Positions 43,235 through 50,759 of a stretch of DNA of 64,000 bases are shown piece after piece. Within the stretch, counting starts at the first letter, position 1, and every line of letters starts with the position of its first letter. A program made the translations under genes and the position numbers. The notes below the pieces were generated by a model, which worked only from the letters and a program-made list of their open reading frames with translations, made no database searches and had not been told where the DNA came from. Location of the stretch: the NCBI GenBank assembly GCA_031423635.1, contig JANPFX010000221.1, positions 1 through 64,000 of the forward strand, given 5' to 3'. This DNA comes from JANLQX01 sp031423635 (GTDB taxonomy: Bacteria > Actinomycetota > Acidimicrobiia > Acidimicrobiales > JANYDT01).

Positions 43235-44068
43235 TCAGGCGAGAGCCCAGAGGTCGGCGAGCGGCTGCGTGCCGGCGGCTCGGCGCTTGGCGACGAGGCC
43301 AACGGTGACGGTTGGGAGGGTGGCGGGTATCTGGATTTCGTGGACGCGGCCTTTGAGCGGTGACGCGTCAACGACCAGGCGTGGAATAAGGGCAACGCCA
43401 GAACCCATCGCCGCGAGTGCGAGGACCTCTTCGTTCGTCTCGGCTTCCCGGATCTCGGTGTCGTTTCCGAGATGTCGACGGACCCACCGTTCCGACAACT
43501 CACGCAGGAGCCCCTGTCGCGAGAGCAAGACGGGCTGCCCGGTGATACTCCGGACATCGCTGGTTGCCACCGCGACGAAAGGCGTGGTTTGCATCGGCAC
43601 GGCGACCAGCCCGGCCGGTAGGCGGGTCGGGAGGGGAGCGATGGCGGTGTCCACCGAGCCGTCGCGCACGGCCGGAATGGCCGCGCCGGCGGGGCCGGTG
43701 CGCAGATCGACGTGGACATCGGGTCGGGCGCGTCGAAATCGTTCGAACAGCGATGGCGCAATGAGCTGGCTCGCGGTGACGGTGCAGAACACGGAGAGCT
43801 CGGTGACCTCGGTGCTCCGGGCCCGCTTGGTGAGAGCGTCCCAGTCATCGACAAGCGCTCGCAACGCCTCGACGAACACGTCGGATTCCGGTGCGGGCGT
43901 GACGGTCCGCCCTTCGCGTCGGAACAGCTCGCGGCCGATCGCGGCCTCCACCCGCTGGACAGCCCGAGAAACCGTCGACTGACTCACGTGGGAGTCGCGG
44001 GCGACCGCCCCGAAGTTGGATCGGTCGGCGGCGGCGACGGTGAGGCGAAGGTCCTCGAGCTCGGGCAC
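43235..44068 (-). CDS. ilvY: LysR family regulator, IlvY-like
   Basis: 277 residues. N-terminal LysR helix-turn-helix LRLTVAAADRSNFGAVARDSHVSQSTVSRAVQRVEAAIG. The effector domain begins LSVFCTVTASQLIAPSLFERFRRARPDVHVDLRTG and continues with AMGSGVALIPRLVV, close to the IlvY pattern of gamma-proteobacteria. IlvY activates ilvC when acetolactate or acetohydroxybutyrate is present, and the divergent ilvC here supports the name. GTG start with TAGACT 6 nt upstream (leaderless), and that -10 overlaps the inverted repeat, so it likely represses itself. Confidence 0.82.
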   Translation of the reverse strand: MPELEDLRLTVAAADRSNFGAVARDSHVSQSTVSRAVQRVEAAIGRELFRREGRTVTPAPESDVFVEALRALVDDWDALTKRARSTEVTELSVFCTVTASQLIAPSLFERFRRARPDVHVDLRTGPAGAAIPAVRDGSVDTAIAPLPTRLPAGLVAVPMQTTPFVAVATSDVRSITGQPVLLSRQGLLRELSERWVRRHLGNDTEIREAETNEEVLALAAMGSGVALIPRLVVDASPLKGRVHEIQIPATLPTVTVGLVAKRRAAGTQPLADLWALA

Positions 44069-44070
44069 TG

Positions 44071-44098
44071 ATGCAGTCTACGCATCAGCAGACTGCAT
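44071..44098. promoter_or_regulatory. Inverted repeat between ilvY and ilvC (IlvY operator)
   Basis: ATGCAGTCT (44071-44079) and AGACTGCAT (44090-44098) are perfect 9-bp arms around a 10-bp spacer, the size expected for a LysR-type dimer site. The left arm overlaps the ilvY -10 (minus-strand TAGACT, 44080-44075). It is 73 bp before the ilvC start. Confidence 0.75.
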
Positions 44099-44171
44099 TA
44101 TTGGCGCTAGGAGGATCAGTGTCTTTCCGGCAGAATCGAAGACCTCATTTCGCCTCTCAAGGAGTTCTCCC

Positions 44172-45203
44172 ATGGCCACCGTGTATTACGAAAAAGACGC
44201 TGACCCCTCGGTCATCCTTGGCACCAAAGTCGCCGTCCTCGGCTACGGCAGCCAGGGTCATGCCCACGCGCTGAACCTCAAGGAGTCTGGCGTCGACGTC
44301 GTCGTCGGTCTGCGCGACGGCTCGTCCTCCAAGGCCAAGGCCGAGGCCGCCGGCCTCAAGGTCATGAGCATGGGCGACGCGTCGAAGTGGGCCGATCTTG
44401 TGATGATCACCCTTCCCGACACCGATATCGCCGAGGTCTTCGACCGCGATGTCGCCCCGAACCTCAGCGGCGGACAGGCCGTCGCCTTCGCCCACGGCCT
44501 GAACGTGCGCTTCGAGCTCGTGAAGCCGGCTGCCGACATCGACGTGATCATGATCGCTCCGAAGGGCCCGGGCCACCTGGTGCGCCGTACCTACACCGAG
44601 GGTGGTGGCGTGCCCGCCCTGATCGCGATCCACCAGGATGCGTCAGGTTCAGCGAAGGCCAAGGCCCTCAGCTACGCCTACGCGATCGGCGGCGCCCGTG
44701 CCGGCGTCATCGAGACAACGTTCGCGGAGGAGACCGAGACGGACCTCTTCGGTGAGCAGGTCGTGCTGTGCGGCGGTCTCACCTCACTCGTCCAGGCCGG
44801 GTTCGAGACTCTCGTCGAGGCCGGGTACCAGCCCGAGATGGCCTACTTCGAGTGCCTCCACGAAGTGAAGCTCATCGTCGACCTCATGTACGAGCAGGGC
44901 ATCAGCGGCATGCGCTATTCCATCTCGACGACGGCCGAGTACGGCGACCTCACCCGCGGCCCGCGCATCATCACCGACGCCACCAAGGCCGAGATGAAGA
45001 AGATCCTCGGCGAGATCACCAGTGGCGAGTTCACCAAGGAGTTCATCGGTGACTACAAGGCCGGCTCACCCAGCTTCAACGCGCTGCGCGCCAAGGGCAA
45101 GGCCCACTCCATCGAGAAGACCGGCTCCGAACTGCGGGCGATGATGCCGTGGATCTCGGCCGGCAAGCAGAGAGTCGAAGACGCAGCGGGCGGCTCCAAC
45201 TGA
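44172..45203 (+). CDS. ilvC: Ketol-acid reductoisomerase
   Basis: 343 residues, class I short form. Converts acetolactate to dihydroxyisovalerate with NADPH and Mg. The Rossmann motif is VAVLGYGSQGHAHALNLKESG, VGLRDGSSS the phosphate-binding loop, APKGPGHLVRRTYTEGGGVPALIA and AEETETDLFGEQ the metal ligands. AGGAG precedes the ATG at 44172. The C-terminal end GKQRVEDAAGGSN is partly duplicated after the stop. Second enzyme of the branched-chain pathway. Confidence 0.97.
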   Translation: MATVYYEKDADPSVILGTKVAVLGYGSQGHAHALNLKESGVDVVVGLRDGSSSKAKAEAAGLKVMSMGDASKWADLVMITLPDTDIAEVFDRDVAPNLSGGQAVAFAHGLNVRFELVKPAADIDVIMIAPKGPGHLVRRTYTEGGGVPALIAIHQDASGSAKAKALSYAYAIGGARAGVIETTFAEETETDLFGEQVVLCGGLTSLVQAGFETLVEAGYQPEMAYFECLHEVKLIVDLMYEQGISGMRYSISTTAEYGDLTRGPRIITDATKAEMKKILGEITSGEFTKEFIGDYKAGSPSFNALRAKGKAHSIEKTGSELRAMMPWISAGKQRVEDAAGGSN

Positions 45204-45251
45204 GCTAGCTCGCTGCAGCGATCGGGCAGAGTCGAAGACGCAGCGGGCGGC
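45171..45251. repeat. 24-bp direct repeat of the ilvC 3' end
   Basis: Bases 45171-45194 (coding for RVEDAAGG) recur exactly at 45228-45251, 57 bp later and in the same frame beyond the stop codon. The similarity continues with CAACTG in both copies. Confidence 0.9.
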
Positions 45252-45272
45252 CGCAACTGGAGAAACTCCCGG

Positions 45273-45318
45273 GAGAGTGCAGCCAAGTCGCTCAGGATGC
45301 GACCGAGGCTGCACTCTC
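45273..45318. terminator. Long hairpin downstream of ilvC
   Basis: GAGAGTGCAGCC (45273-45284) and GGCTGCACTCTC (45307-45318) form a perfect 12-bp stem; within the loop GTCGC (45287-45291) can pair with GCGAC (45299-45303). No T-run. Probable terminator or mRNA 3'-end stabiliser. Confidence 0.6.
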
Positions 45319-45360
45319 GCCCGTTCGTACCCCGCCGCGTTGGTCGGTAGCGTCAGGGCC

Positions 45361-46347
45361 ATGTCCGTCGGCCGCCTTCCCGATTTCCGTCGCCGTCCTC
45401 GTCAGCGGGTTGCGGCGGCGGTGGTCGCGATGACGTTGCTGGCCGGCCAGCCCGTGGCGGCGCAAAGCGCAGGACCCAGGGTGGGGGAGCACTGGCATTT
45501 GGCCTTCGGGGTCTGGAACTGCGGCACCTGGGAGCCGCCGATCACGCCAGGAGACGACCCTCTGGGCATTCATACGCACGGCGATGGCCTGATCCATGTT
45601 CACCCGTTCGAGGAGGCGGCGGCCGGGAAGAATGCGGTGCTCGGCAGGTTTCTCTCGGTCTCCAAGGTGACCCTCACCAGTGGGTCGTTGGTCCTCCCGA
45701 CGAAGAAGCTCACGGCCGGAGGGACGTGCCAGGGGAAGAAGGCCGTCATCCGCACTCTGACCTGGTCATCGAAGAAGGTGAACGCTCCCACCGTTGTCTC
45801 GGGTGACGGCAACAACGTGCCGCTGCGGGACGAGGAGGTCATCGTCATCGCCTACGGCCCGGCCGATGCCAAGGTAGGGCTGCCTCCATCGGTCGCTGAG
45901 CTGGAAGACCCCGCCGATCTTCCGCCGCCACCGCTTACCGCCAAAGATCTCGCTGCACTTCCCGCACCCCCGGGCTCGATTCCCTCGGTGGTCACAACGG
46001 GAAAGGCACCCTCGACGCTCAGGATCGTCGACCGGATGGTCGGCACGGGAGCCGAAGCCAAGAAGGGGACGAGACCCTATGTGCGCTTTGCTTTGTACCT
46101 CTGGCGTAGCGGCGAACTTCTCGACGTCTCATCGTGGAAGCGTGGCGAGCAACCTCTCGCATTGAGCCGGCTCGGGAAGGGCCGACTCCTTCCCGGCCTG
46201 GAGAAGGGGCTTCTCGGCATGAAGACGGGCGGGATTCGAGAGATCGTGATCCCTCCCGCCGAGGGGTTCGGTCCGGCGGGTTCGCCGCCGGTCTCGGGCA
46301 CCGACACCTTGGTGATGGTGCTACAGCTCGTCTCGGTCGCCACGTGA
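45361..46347 (+). CDS. Secreted protein with C-terminal FKBP-type domain
   Basis: 328 residues. An N-terminal signal peptide (basic start, then VAAAVVAMTLLAGQPVAAQS). Residues 40-160 form an actinobacterial domain with HWHLAFGVWNCGTWEPP and the His-rich GIHTHGDGLIHVHPF. After a proline-rich linker, residues 215-328 resemble an FKBP peptidyl-prolyl isomerase (VGTGAEAKKGTRPYVRFALYLW, LPGLEKGLLGMKTGGIREIVIPPAEGFGPAG). TAGCGT ends 7 nt before the ATG (leaderless). Probably a folding factor outside the membrane; activity unproven. Confidence 0.78.
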   Translation: MSVGRLPDFRRRPRQRVAAAVVAMTLLAGQPVAAQSAGPRVGEHWHLAFGVWNCGTWEPPITPGDDPLGIHTHGDGLIHVHPFEEAAAGKNAVLGRFLSVSKVTLTSGSLVLPTKKLTAGGTCQGKKAVIRTLTWSSKKVNAPTVVSGDGNNVPLRDEEVIVIAYGPADAKVGLPPSVAELEDPADLPPPPLTAKDLAALPAPPGSIPSVVTTGKAPSTLRIVDRMVGTGAEAKKGTRPYVRFALYLWRSGELLDVSSWKRGEQPLALSRLGKGRLLPGLEKGLLGMKTGGIREIVIPPAEGFGPAGSPPVSGTDTLVMVLQLVSVAT

Positions 46348-46396
46348 GCTCCGGGGTGCACACCGTGGCGGCAGTTCTGCGGACGTCGGCGTTCTG

Positions 46397-47011
46397 ATGG
46401 AGTGGTCCGATCTCGTCCGCGGTCGAAAGATGGTGCGGGACTTCACCGACGAGCCGATCGACGAAGCGACGCTCCGTAGTGTGCTCGACGGTGCTCGGCG
46501 CACTCCGAGCGCCGGTTTCACGCAGGGACTCGACTGGGTTGTGCTCGTCGGCCCGGAACAGACATCGCTGTTCTGGGATCAGACGCTCCCGGCAGCGGAA
46601 CGGTCGACCTTTCGGTGGCCCGGACTTCTTCGCGCTCCGGTGATCGTTCTGCCGATGGCTGACCGACGCGCCTATGTAGGTCGCTACGCCGAGCCCGACA
46701 AGGCGCAGTCAGGGCTCGGCGAGGGGGCCGACCGGTGGCCGGTGCCGTACTGGGATGTCGATGCCGGCATGGCGGCCATGGCGTTGCTCTACGCGGTGGT
46801 CGACGCCGGTCTGGGCGCGCTGTTCTTTGGGATCTTCCGTTCCGAGAACGAGCTCCTCGCCTCCCTCGGTGTTCCCGCCGGTGTGCGCCCGATCGGAGCG
46901 GTGGCCATCGGACATCCGACCGAGGCGGCGAAGCTGGTCGGTCGTCAGGGGAGCCCGTCCCGGCGTCCACGCCGGCCGCTCGACGACATGGTCCACCGCG
47001 GACGCTGGTGA
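46397..47011 (+). CDS. Nitroreductase family protein
   Basis: 204 residues. RGRKMVRDFTDEPIDEATLRSVLDGARRTPSAGFTQGLDWVVL is the FMN-binding N-terminus, and ALLYAVVDAGLGALFFGIFRSENELLASLGVPAGVRPIGAVAIGHP the C-terminal half. Flavin reductase of a nitro or quinone compound, or a related FMN protein. ATG 49 bp after the FKBP gene, with no clear ribosome binding site. It may form an operon with the FKBP gene. Confidence 0.85.
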   Translation: MEWSDLVRGRKMVRDFTDEPIDEATLRSVLDGARRTPSAGFTQGLDWVVLVGPEQTSLFWDQTLPAAERSTFRWPGLLRAPVIVLPMADRRAYVGRYAEPDKAQSGLGEGADRWPVPYWDVDAGMAAMALLYAVVDAGLGALFFGIFRSENELLASLGVPAGVRPIGAVAIGHPTEAAKLVGRQGSPSRRPRRPLDDMVHRGRW

Positions 47012-47037
47012 GCTCCGAGACGAACTCCGCGGCGGAA

Positions 47038-47841
47038 TCAACTCGTGCGGAGCTCCACGAGAACGCCGAAGTGATCCGATGGAACCACGCCGTTGCGGGG
47101 CGTTGTCCCCAAGAGACCCGCGCTGATCGGTACGCCAACCCCTTTCGGGCGGGGCCATGAGACGAGCACGTAGTCGAGCCGACGATTCGGCCAGGTCGCG
47201 TCAGCGAGGTGGGGGTTGCGCCGTGACCAGGTGTACCCGGGGGAGTCGTCACCTGCCATCTCCCATGCATCGGTGAGGACGAGTCCTCGTTGTGGCGGGG
47301 TCCGTCGCCCTGTCAGCATGCGGATCTCGTCGCTGTCGGGCACGGCATTCAAGTCGCCGCCAACCACGACTGGGAACGCCGTATCGGGGTCAGGTCGTCG
47401 CTCAACGATATGTGCGCATAGTTGCTCGGCCTGTGCCACTCGAGTCGCCGATCGGTCGAAACGATGCTCGAAGTGGGTGGAGACGCTGGTGATCACGCCG
47501 TGGGGTGAATCGACCGAAGCGAATATCGCTGTGCGGGGTGTCCGCTCACCGCGGGCGTCGACCAGCTCGATGGTCTCGGATCCGAGGAGTGGCCACCGGG
47601 ACATGACGGCGTTGCCGAACGACTGACCGCGCCAGAAGATCGTCGGTGTACGGGCGGAGTGCCAGCCAAGCGCCTGGCTGATCAAGTCGACCTGATCAGC
47701 GCCGCCCTCCATGGCCCAGACCTCCTGAAGGCACACAATGTCGGGCTGCTCCTCCCGGAGCGTCTCGACCAGCGCCACGAGGCGGCGCTCGTGCTCACCG
47801 AACCGATGTCCGACGTTCCATGTAGCGATTCGGACGACCAC
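47038..47841 (-). CDS. Endonuclease/exonuclease/phosphatase family protein
   Basis: 267 residues from the GTG at 47841 (TACGAT ends 7 nt upstream, so leaderless). VRIATWNVGHRFGEHERRL, DIVCLQEVW, VSTHFEHRFD, VVGGDLNAVPDSDE, and the final RRLDYVLVS and SDHFGVLVEL carry all family motifs (Asn, Glu, His, Asp-Asn, Asp-His). No signal peptide. Target could be DNA or a phosphodiester. Divergent from the ABC ATPase gene with 46 bp between starts. Confidence 0.9.
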   Translation of the reverse strand: MVVRIATWNVGHRFGEHERRLVALVETLREEQPDIVCLQEVWAMEGGADQVDLISQALGWHSARTPTIFWRGQSFGNAVMSRWPLLGSETIELVDARGERTPRTAIFASVDSPHGVITSVSTHFEHRFDRSATRVAQAEQLCAHIVERRPDPDTAFPVVVGGDLNAVPDSDEIRMLTGRRTPPQRGLVLTDAWEMAGDDSPGYTWSRRNPHLADATWPNRRLDYVLVSWPRPKGVGVPISAGLLGTTPRNGVVPSDHFGVLVELRTS

Positions 47842-47887
47842 GAACTCGATCGTAGGGGTGGATCGGTTCGGCCGGTAGCGTGGGGGC

Positions 47888-48553
47888 GTGCTCAAGACGA
47901 CCGCAGTGACCAAAGACTTCGGCGATCTCGTCGCCCTGGAGGGGATCACTCTCGAGGCGTCCGCCGGCGAGATGGTGGCGATCGTCGGACACAACGGCGC
48001 AGGCAAGTCGACGCTTCTGCGGATCATCTCCGGCCTTCTGGAGCCGACATCGGGGGAGATCTCGATCGCCGGGTACGAACCGGGTTCGATCGAGGCCCGC
48101 GCCGCTACGTCGTATCTCCCCGACAACCCGGTTCTCTACGACGACTTGAGCGTGATCGAGCACCTCGAGTACATCGCCCGCCTCCATGACCGCGACGACT
48201 GGGAGGACCATGCCTGGGACCTGCTGACCCGTCTCGGACTCGACCACCGGGCCGATGACCTCCCGGCGACCTTCAGCCGCGGGCTTCGTCAGAAGGCCGC
48301 GCTGGCTGTCGGCTTCGTCCGTCCGTTTCAGCTTCTCCTGATCGATGAGCCCTTTGTCGGACTCGACGCGTCCGGTCGTGACGCGCTCGTCACCTTGCTG
48401 GTCGAGGCGGCTGCTCTCGGCGCCGCGGTCGTTGTCTCCACCCACGAGCTCGGCTTCCTCGAGCGGGCGTCGCATTGCGTCGTGTTGCGCGACGGCGTGG
48501 TCGTCCGCGACGGTGCTCTCACCGCCGAGGTGGCGAGGGAACTCGTCTCGTGA
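47888..48553 (+). CDS. ABC exporter ATP-binding protein
   Basis: 221 residues. Walker A GHNGAGKSTLLRI, signature FSRGLRQKAAL (a variant of LSGGQ), Walker B LLLIDEPFVGLDASG, and STHELGFLERASH for the switch histidine. Close to the CcmA type of small exporter ATPases. GTG start with TAGCGT 6 nt upstream (leaderless). Overlaps the permease start (GTGA at 48550). Confidence 0.9.
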   Translation: MLKTTAVTKDFGDLVALEGITLEASAGEMVAIVGHNGAGKSTLLRIISGLLEPTSGEISIAGYEPGSIEARAATSYLPDNPVLYDDLSVIEHLEYIARLHDRDDWEDHAWDLLTRLGLDHRADDLPATFSRGLRQKAALAVGFVRPFQLLLIDEPFVGLDASGRDALVTLLVEAAALGAAVVVSTHELGFLERASHCVVLRDGVVVRDGALTAEVARELVS

Positions 48554-50181
48554 GCGTCACGGATGCCGCAGCTTCGGTGACGGCATCGGTCGGTGATCCA
48601 TTCGTCGCTCTCCGGGATCTCCGACGGGCCCGCAAGGCGAACCGCCTACAGGGCCTGCCCTGGGGCGAAACCCTCTATCGCGTCTACTTGATCGTGATCG
48701 GCGTCGGGGGCATCGTCTGGTGGCTTGCCGCTGTGCTCGGCGAGCGTCAGGTCTCGGCGTCGACGGTCGCCGACGTCCGCCGTGTCGGTCCCGGCATCAT
48801 CGGGTGCGTACTCGCGGTTGTGGTCGGCAACTCGCTTCGATCGGGTGCCCGAGGGGCCGCTCTCACCATCGAACCCGCCGATGTCGCCCATGTCCTACAG
48901 GCGCCCCTGTCGCGGGCTCGGGTGCTGCGCCGCCCGGCCGTCCACACGCTTCGTCGCGGCGTGCTGACCGGCTTTGTCGTCGGCGGGGCGGTAGGTCCGC
49001 TCACTGCGCCGTTCCTTCCGGGCGGCCCGGGGCGTTGGACGCTGTTCACGGCGGCGCTCGGCGCGGTGTTCGGACTCGCGCTGTCGTCGCTCGCGCTCGT
49101 CGCGAGCGGTCGACGTCTTTCGCCTCGTCTCGCTCTTGCGGTCAGCGTCGGCTTGCTCGGCTGGTCCGCGGCCGACATCGCCCGGGAGTCGATCACGTCG
49201 CCTCTTTCGTTTGCCGGGACAGCGCTTCTTCGGCCTCTCCCGGACGCTCCGGCCGCGGCAGATCGTTCGGCTCTCGGGATCTGCGCCGTCGCAGTCGTGC
49301 TCCTGGCGCTTGCTCTCGTCGGTCTCGGAGGAGTTGGCGTGGAAGCGGCCGAACGACGCGCCCGACTCATCAGCCAGTTGCGTTTCGCCGTGTCGACGCA
49401 GGACCTGCGCGGAGTGGTCCTCCTCCGCCGTCAGCTCGCGTCGGAGCGGGCGCGCCGCCAACCATGGTTCCGGGTCCGCGGACAGGCCGGGCCGGGCAGG
49501 GCTGTCGTCGTCCGAGGTCTGCGGAGCATGGCCCGGTGGCCGGTTGCGCGCGTCACCCGCGTTGTCGTGCTGGCGGTCGTTGCGGGTGCCCTCATGAGAC
49601 TCGCGTACGAGGGGGCGCTCCCTCTAGTAGTACTAAGCGCGCTTTGTTTCTTCGTCATGGGTCTCGATCTCGTCGAACCGTTGGCACAGGACGCGGATCG
49701 GCCTGATCTGCTGAAGTCGCTCCCCCGACACCGCGGCCGAATGGCGAACCGTCAACTCATCGTCCCGAGCGCTGTCGCAGCGCTCTTCGGTCTCGTGGCC
49801 GGTCTCGCTGCCATCGCCGCCGGTGTGTTCACCGGGTCGACGGTGGGGCCGAACACCGAAACCGCTCTGGCCCTCGTATTCTCGGCGGTCGCCGGAGCGG
49901 TGATGGGTGCGCTCGGTGGTGCCGTGAATGTGGCGCAGGGTCCACCCTCGCTCAGCACGATGCTGTCCACCCCGGAGTTCGCGTTCCTCCGCACCTCGCT
50001 CCCCGTGATCCTCACGGTGGTCGGCACGGTCGGACCGCTGCTCTCGTGTCGCGTTGCGGCGAACGACGCCAAGTCGCCGTCGGTGTATCCGGGGATGGTT
50101 CGTGGCCTGTTGGTGGTCGGACTCATCGGCTATGGCGTGGTCCTGTGGATCACCGACGGCGGGATACGAGAACCGAAGTAG
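48550..50181 (+). CDS. Large multi-span membrane protein, partner of the ABC ATPase
   Basis: 543 residues with roughly ten hydrophobic segments in two groups, separated by a basic cytoplasmic loop (RARLISQLRFAVSTQDLRGVVLLRRQLASERARR). LYRVYLIVIGVGGIVWWLAAVL is the first helix. Coupling to the ATPase by GTGA overlap makes it the exporter membrane part. No close family was recognised with certainty; it looks like the large ABC-associated membrane proteins of Actinobacteria. Substrate unknown. Confidence 0.75.
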   Translation: MSVTDAAASVTASVGDPFVALRDLRRARKANRLQGLPWGETLYRVYLIVIGVGGIVWWLAAVLGERQVSASTVADVRRVGPGIIGCVLAVVVGNSLRSGARGAALTIEPADVAHVLQAPLSRARVLRRPAVHTLRRGVLTGFVVGGAVGPLTAPFLPGGPGRWTLFTAALGAVFGLALSSLALVASGRRLSPRLALAVSVGLLGWSAADIARESITSPLSFAGTALLRPLPDAPAAADRSALGICAVAVVLLALALVGLGGVGVEAAERRARLISQLRFAVSTQDLRGVVLLRRQLASERARRQPWFRVRGQAGPGRAVVVRGLRSMARWPVARVTRVVVLAVVAGALMRLAYEGALPLVVLSALCFFVMGLDLVEPLAQDADRPDLLKSLPRHRGRMANRQLIVPSAVAALFGLVAGLAAIAAGVFTGSTVGPNTETALALVFSAVAGAVMGALGGAVNVAQGPPSLSTMLSTPEFAFLRTSLPVILTVVGTVGPLLSCRVAANDAKSPSVYPGMVRGLLVVGLIGYGVVLWITDGGIREPK

Positions 50182-50298
50182 CACCTTGGGAACTCGTCTC
50201 CGCGTCAATTCGCCAGTCCCTCGCTTTTGTTGACCGTTCGTCGCAAGTGACGGTGAACTCCTGGCGGAGCGGGCCTCGAACCCGTCATCCTTTTGGCC

Positions 50299-50748
50299 AT
50301 GCCCTCGTGGACTCCGAATTGGAACCCGGTCGTGATCGACGAGGTCGGCCTGCTCGACGCAATCGCCGACTGTGCGGCTGCTATCGCGTCGATCGAGGAC
50401 GGTCACGACGCGCTGGAGCCTTTTGTGGTCCGCGCCCGTGACCAGTGGGAAGGGCCCGCTCGTCTCGATTTCGAGGATGACTACACATCCTTCGAGCGAC
50501 AGGTCGGAGCGGTGATCGCCGAATTGAGGCAGGCTTCGCTGGGTTTGCAACGCGAGATCGCCGAGGCGCATGAAGAACAAGCGCGTCGTTGGGTCCAGCA
50601 GGAGCGGTGGAGGCAGGAGGAAGCGGCCGAAGATGCGGCTGCGATCGCCGAACGAGAAGCGGGGAGACGACAACCGGTCGGCGAACGAGACAGCGCCGAC
50701 GAGTTCCGGGTCGGCGCGGATTCCCCGGGCGACGGCGACCTGATCTGA
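50299..50748 (+). CDS. Small helical protein, possibly WXG100-like
   Basis: 149 residues from the ATG at 50299, with CATCCT ending 7 nt upstream. Residues 15-95 are two helices with a central turn WEGPARLDFEDDYTSF, which resembles the Trp-x-Gly turn of WXG100 proteins followed by a conserved Phe. The C-terminal 55 residues are Glu/Gln/Arg-rich and probably coiled coil, ending acidic. No ESX secretion gene is nearby, so export is unproven. The 117-bp gap before it holds nothing else visible. Confidence 0.6.
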   Translation: MPSWTPNWNPVVIDEVGLLDAIADCAAAIASIEDGHDALEPFVVRARDQWEGPARLDFEDDYTSFERQVGAVIAELRQASLGLQREIAEAHEEQARRWVQQERWRQEEAAEDAAAIAEREAGRRQPVGERDSADEFRVGADSPGDGDLI

Positions 50749-50759
50749 TCCGGGCCGCT

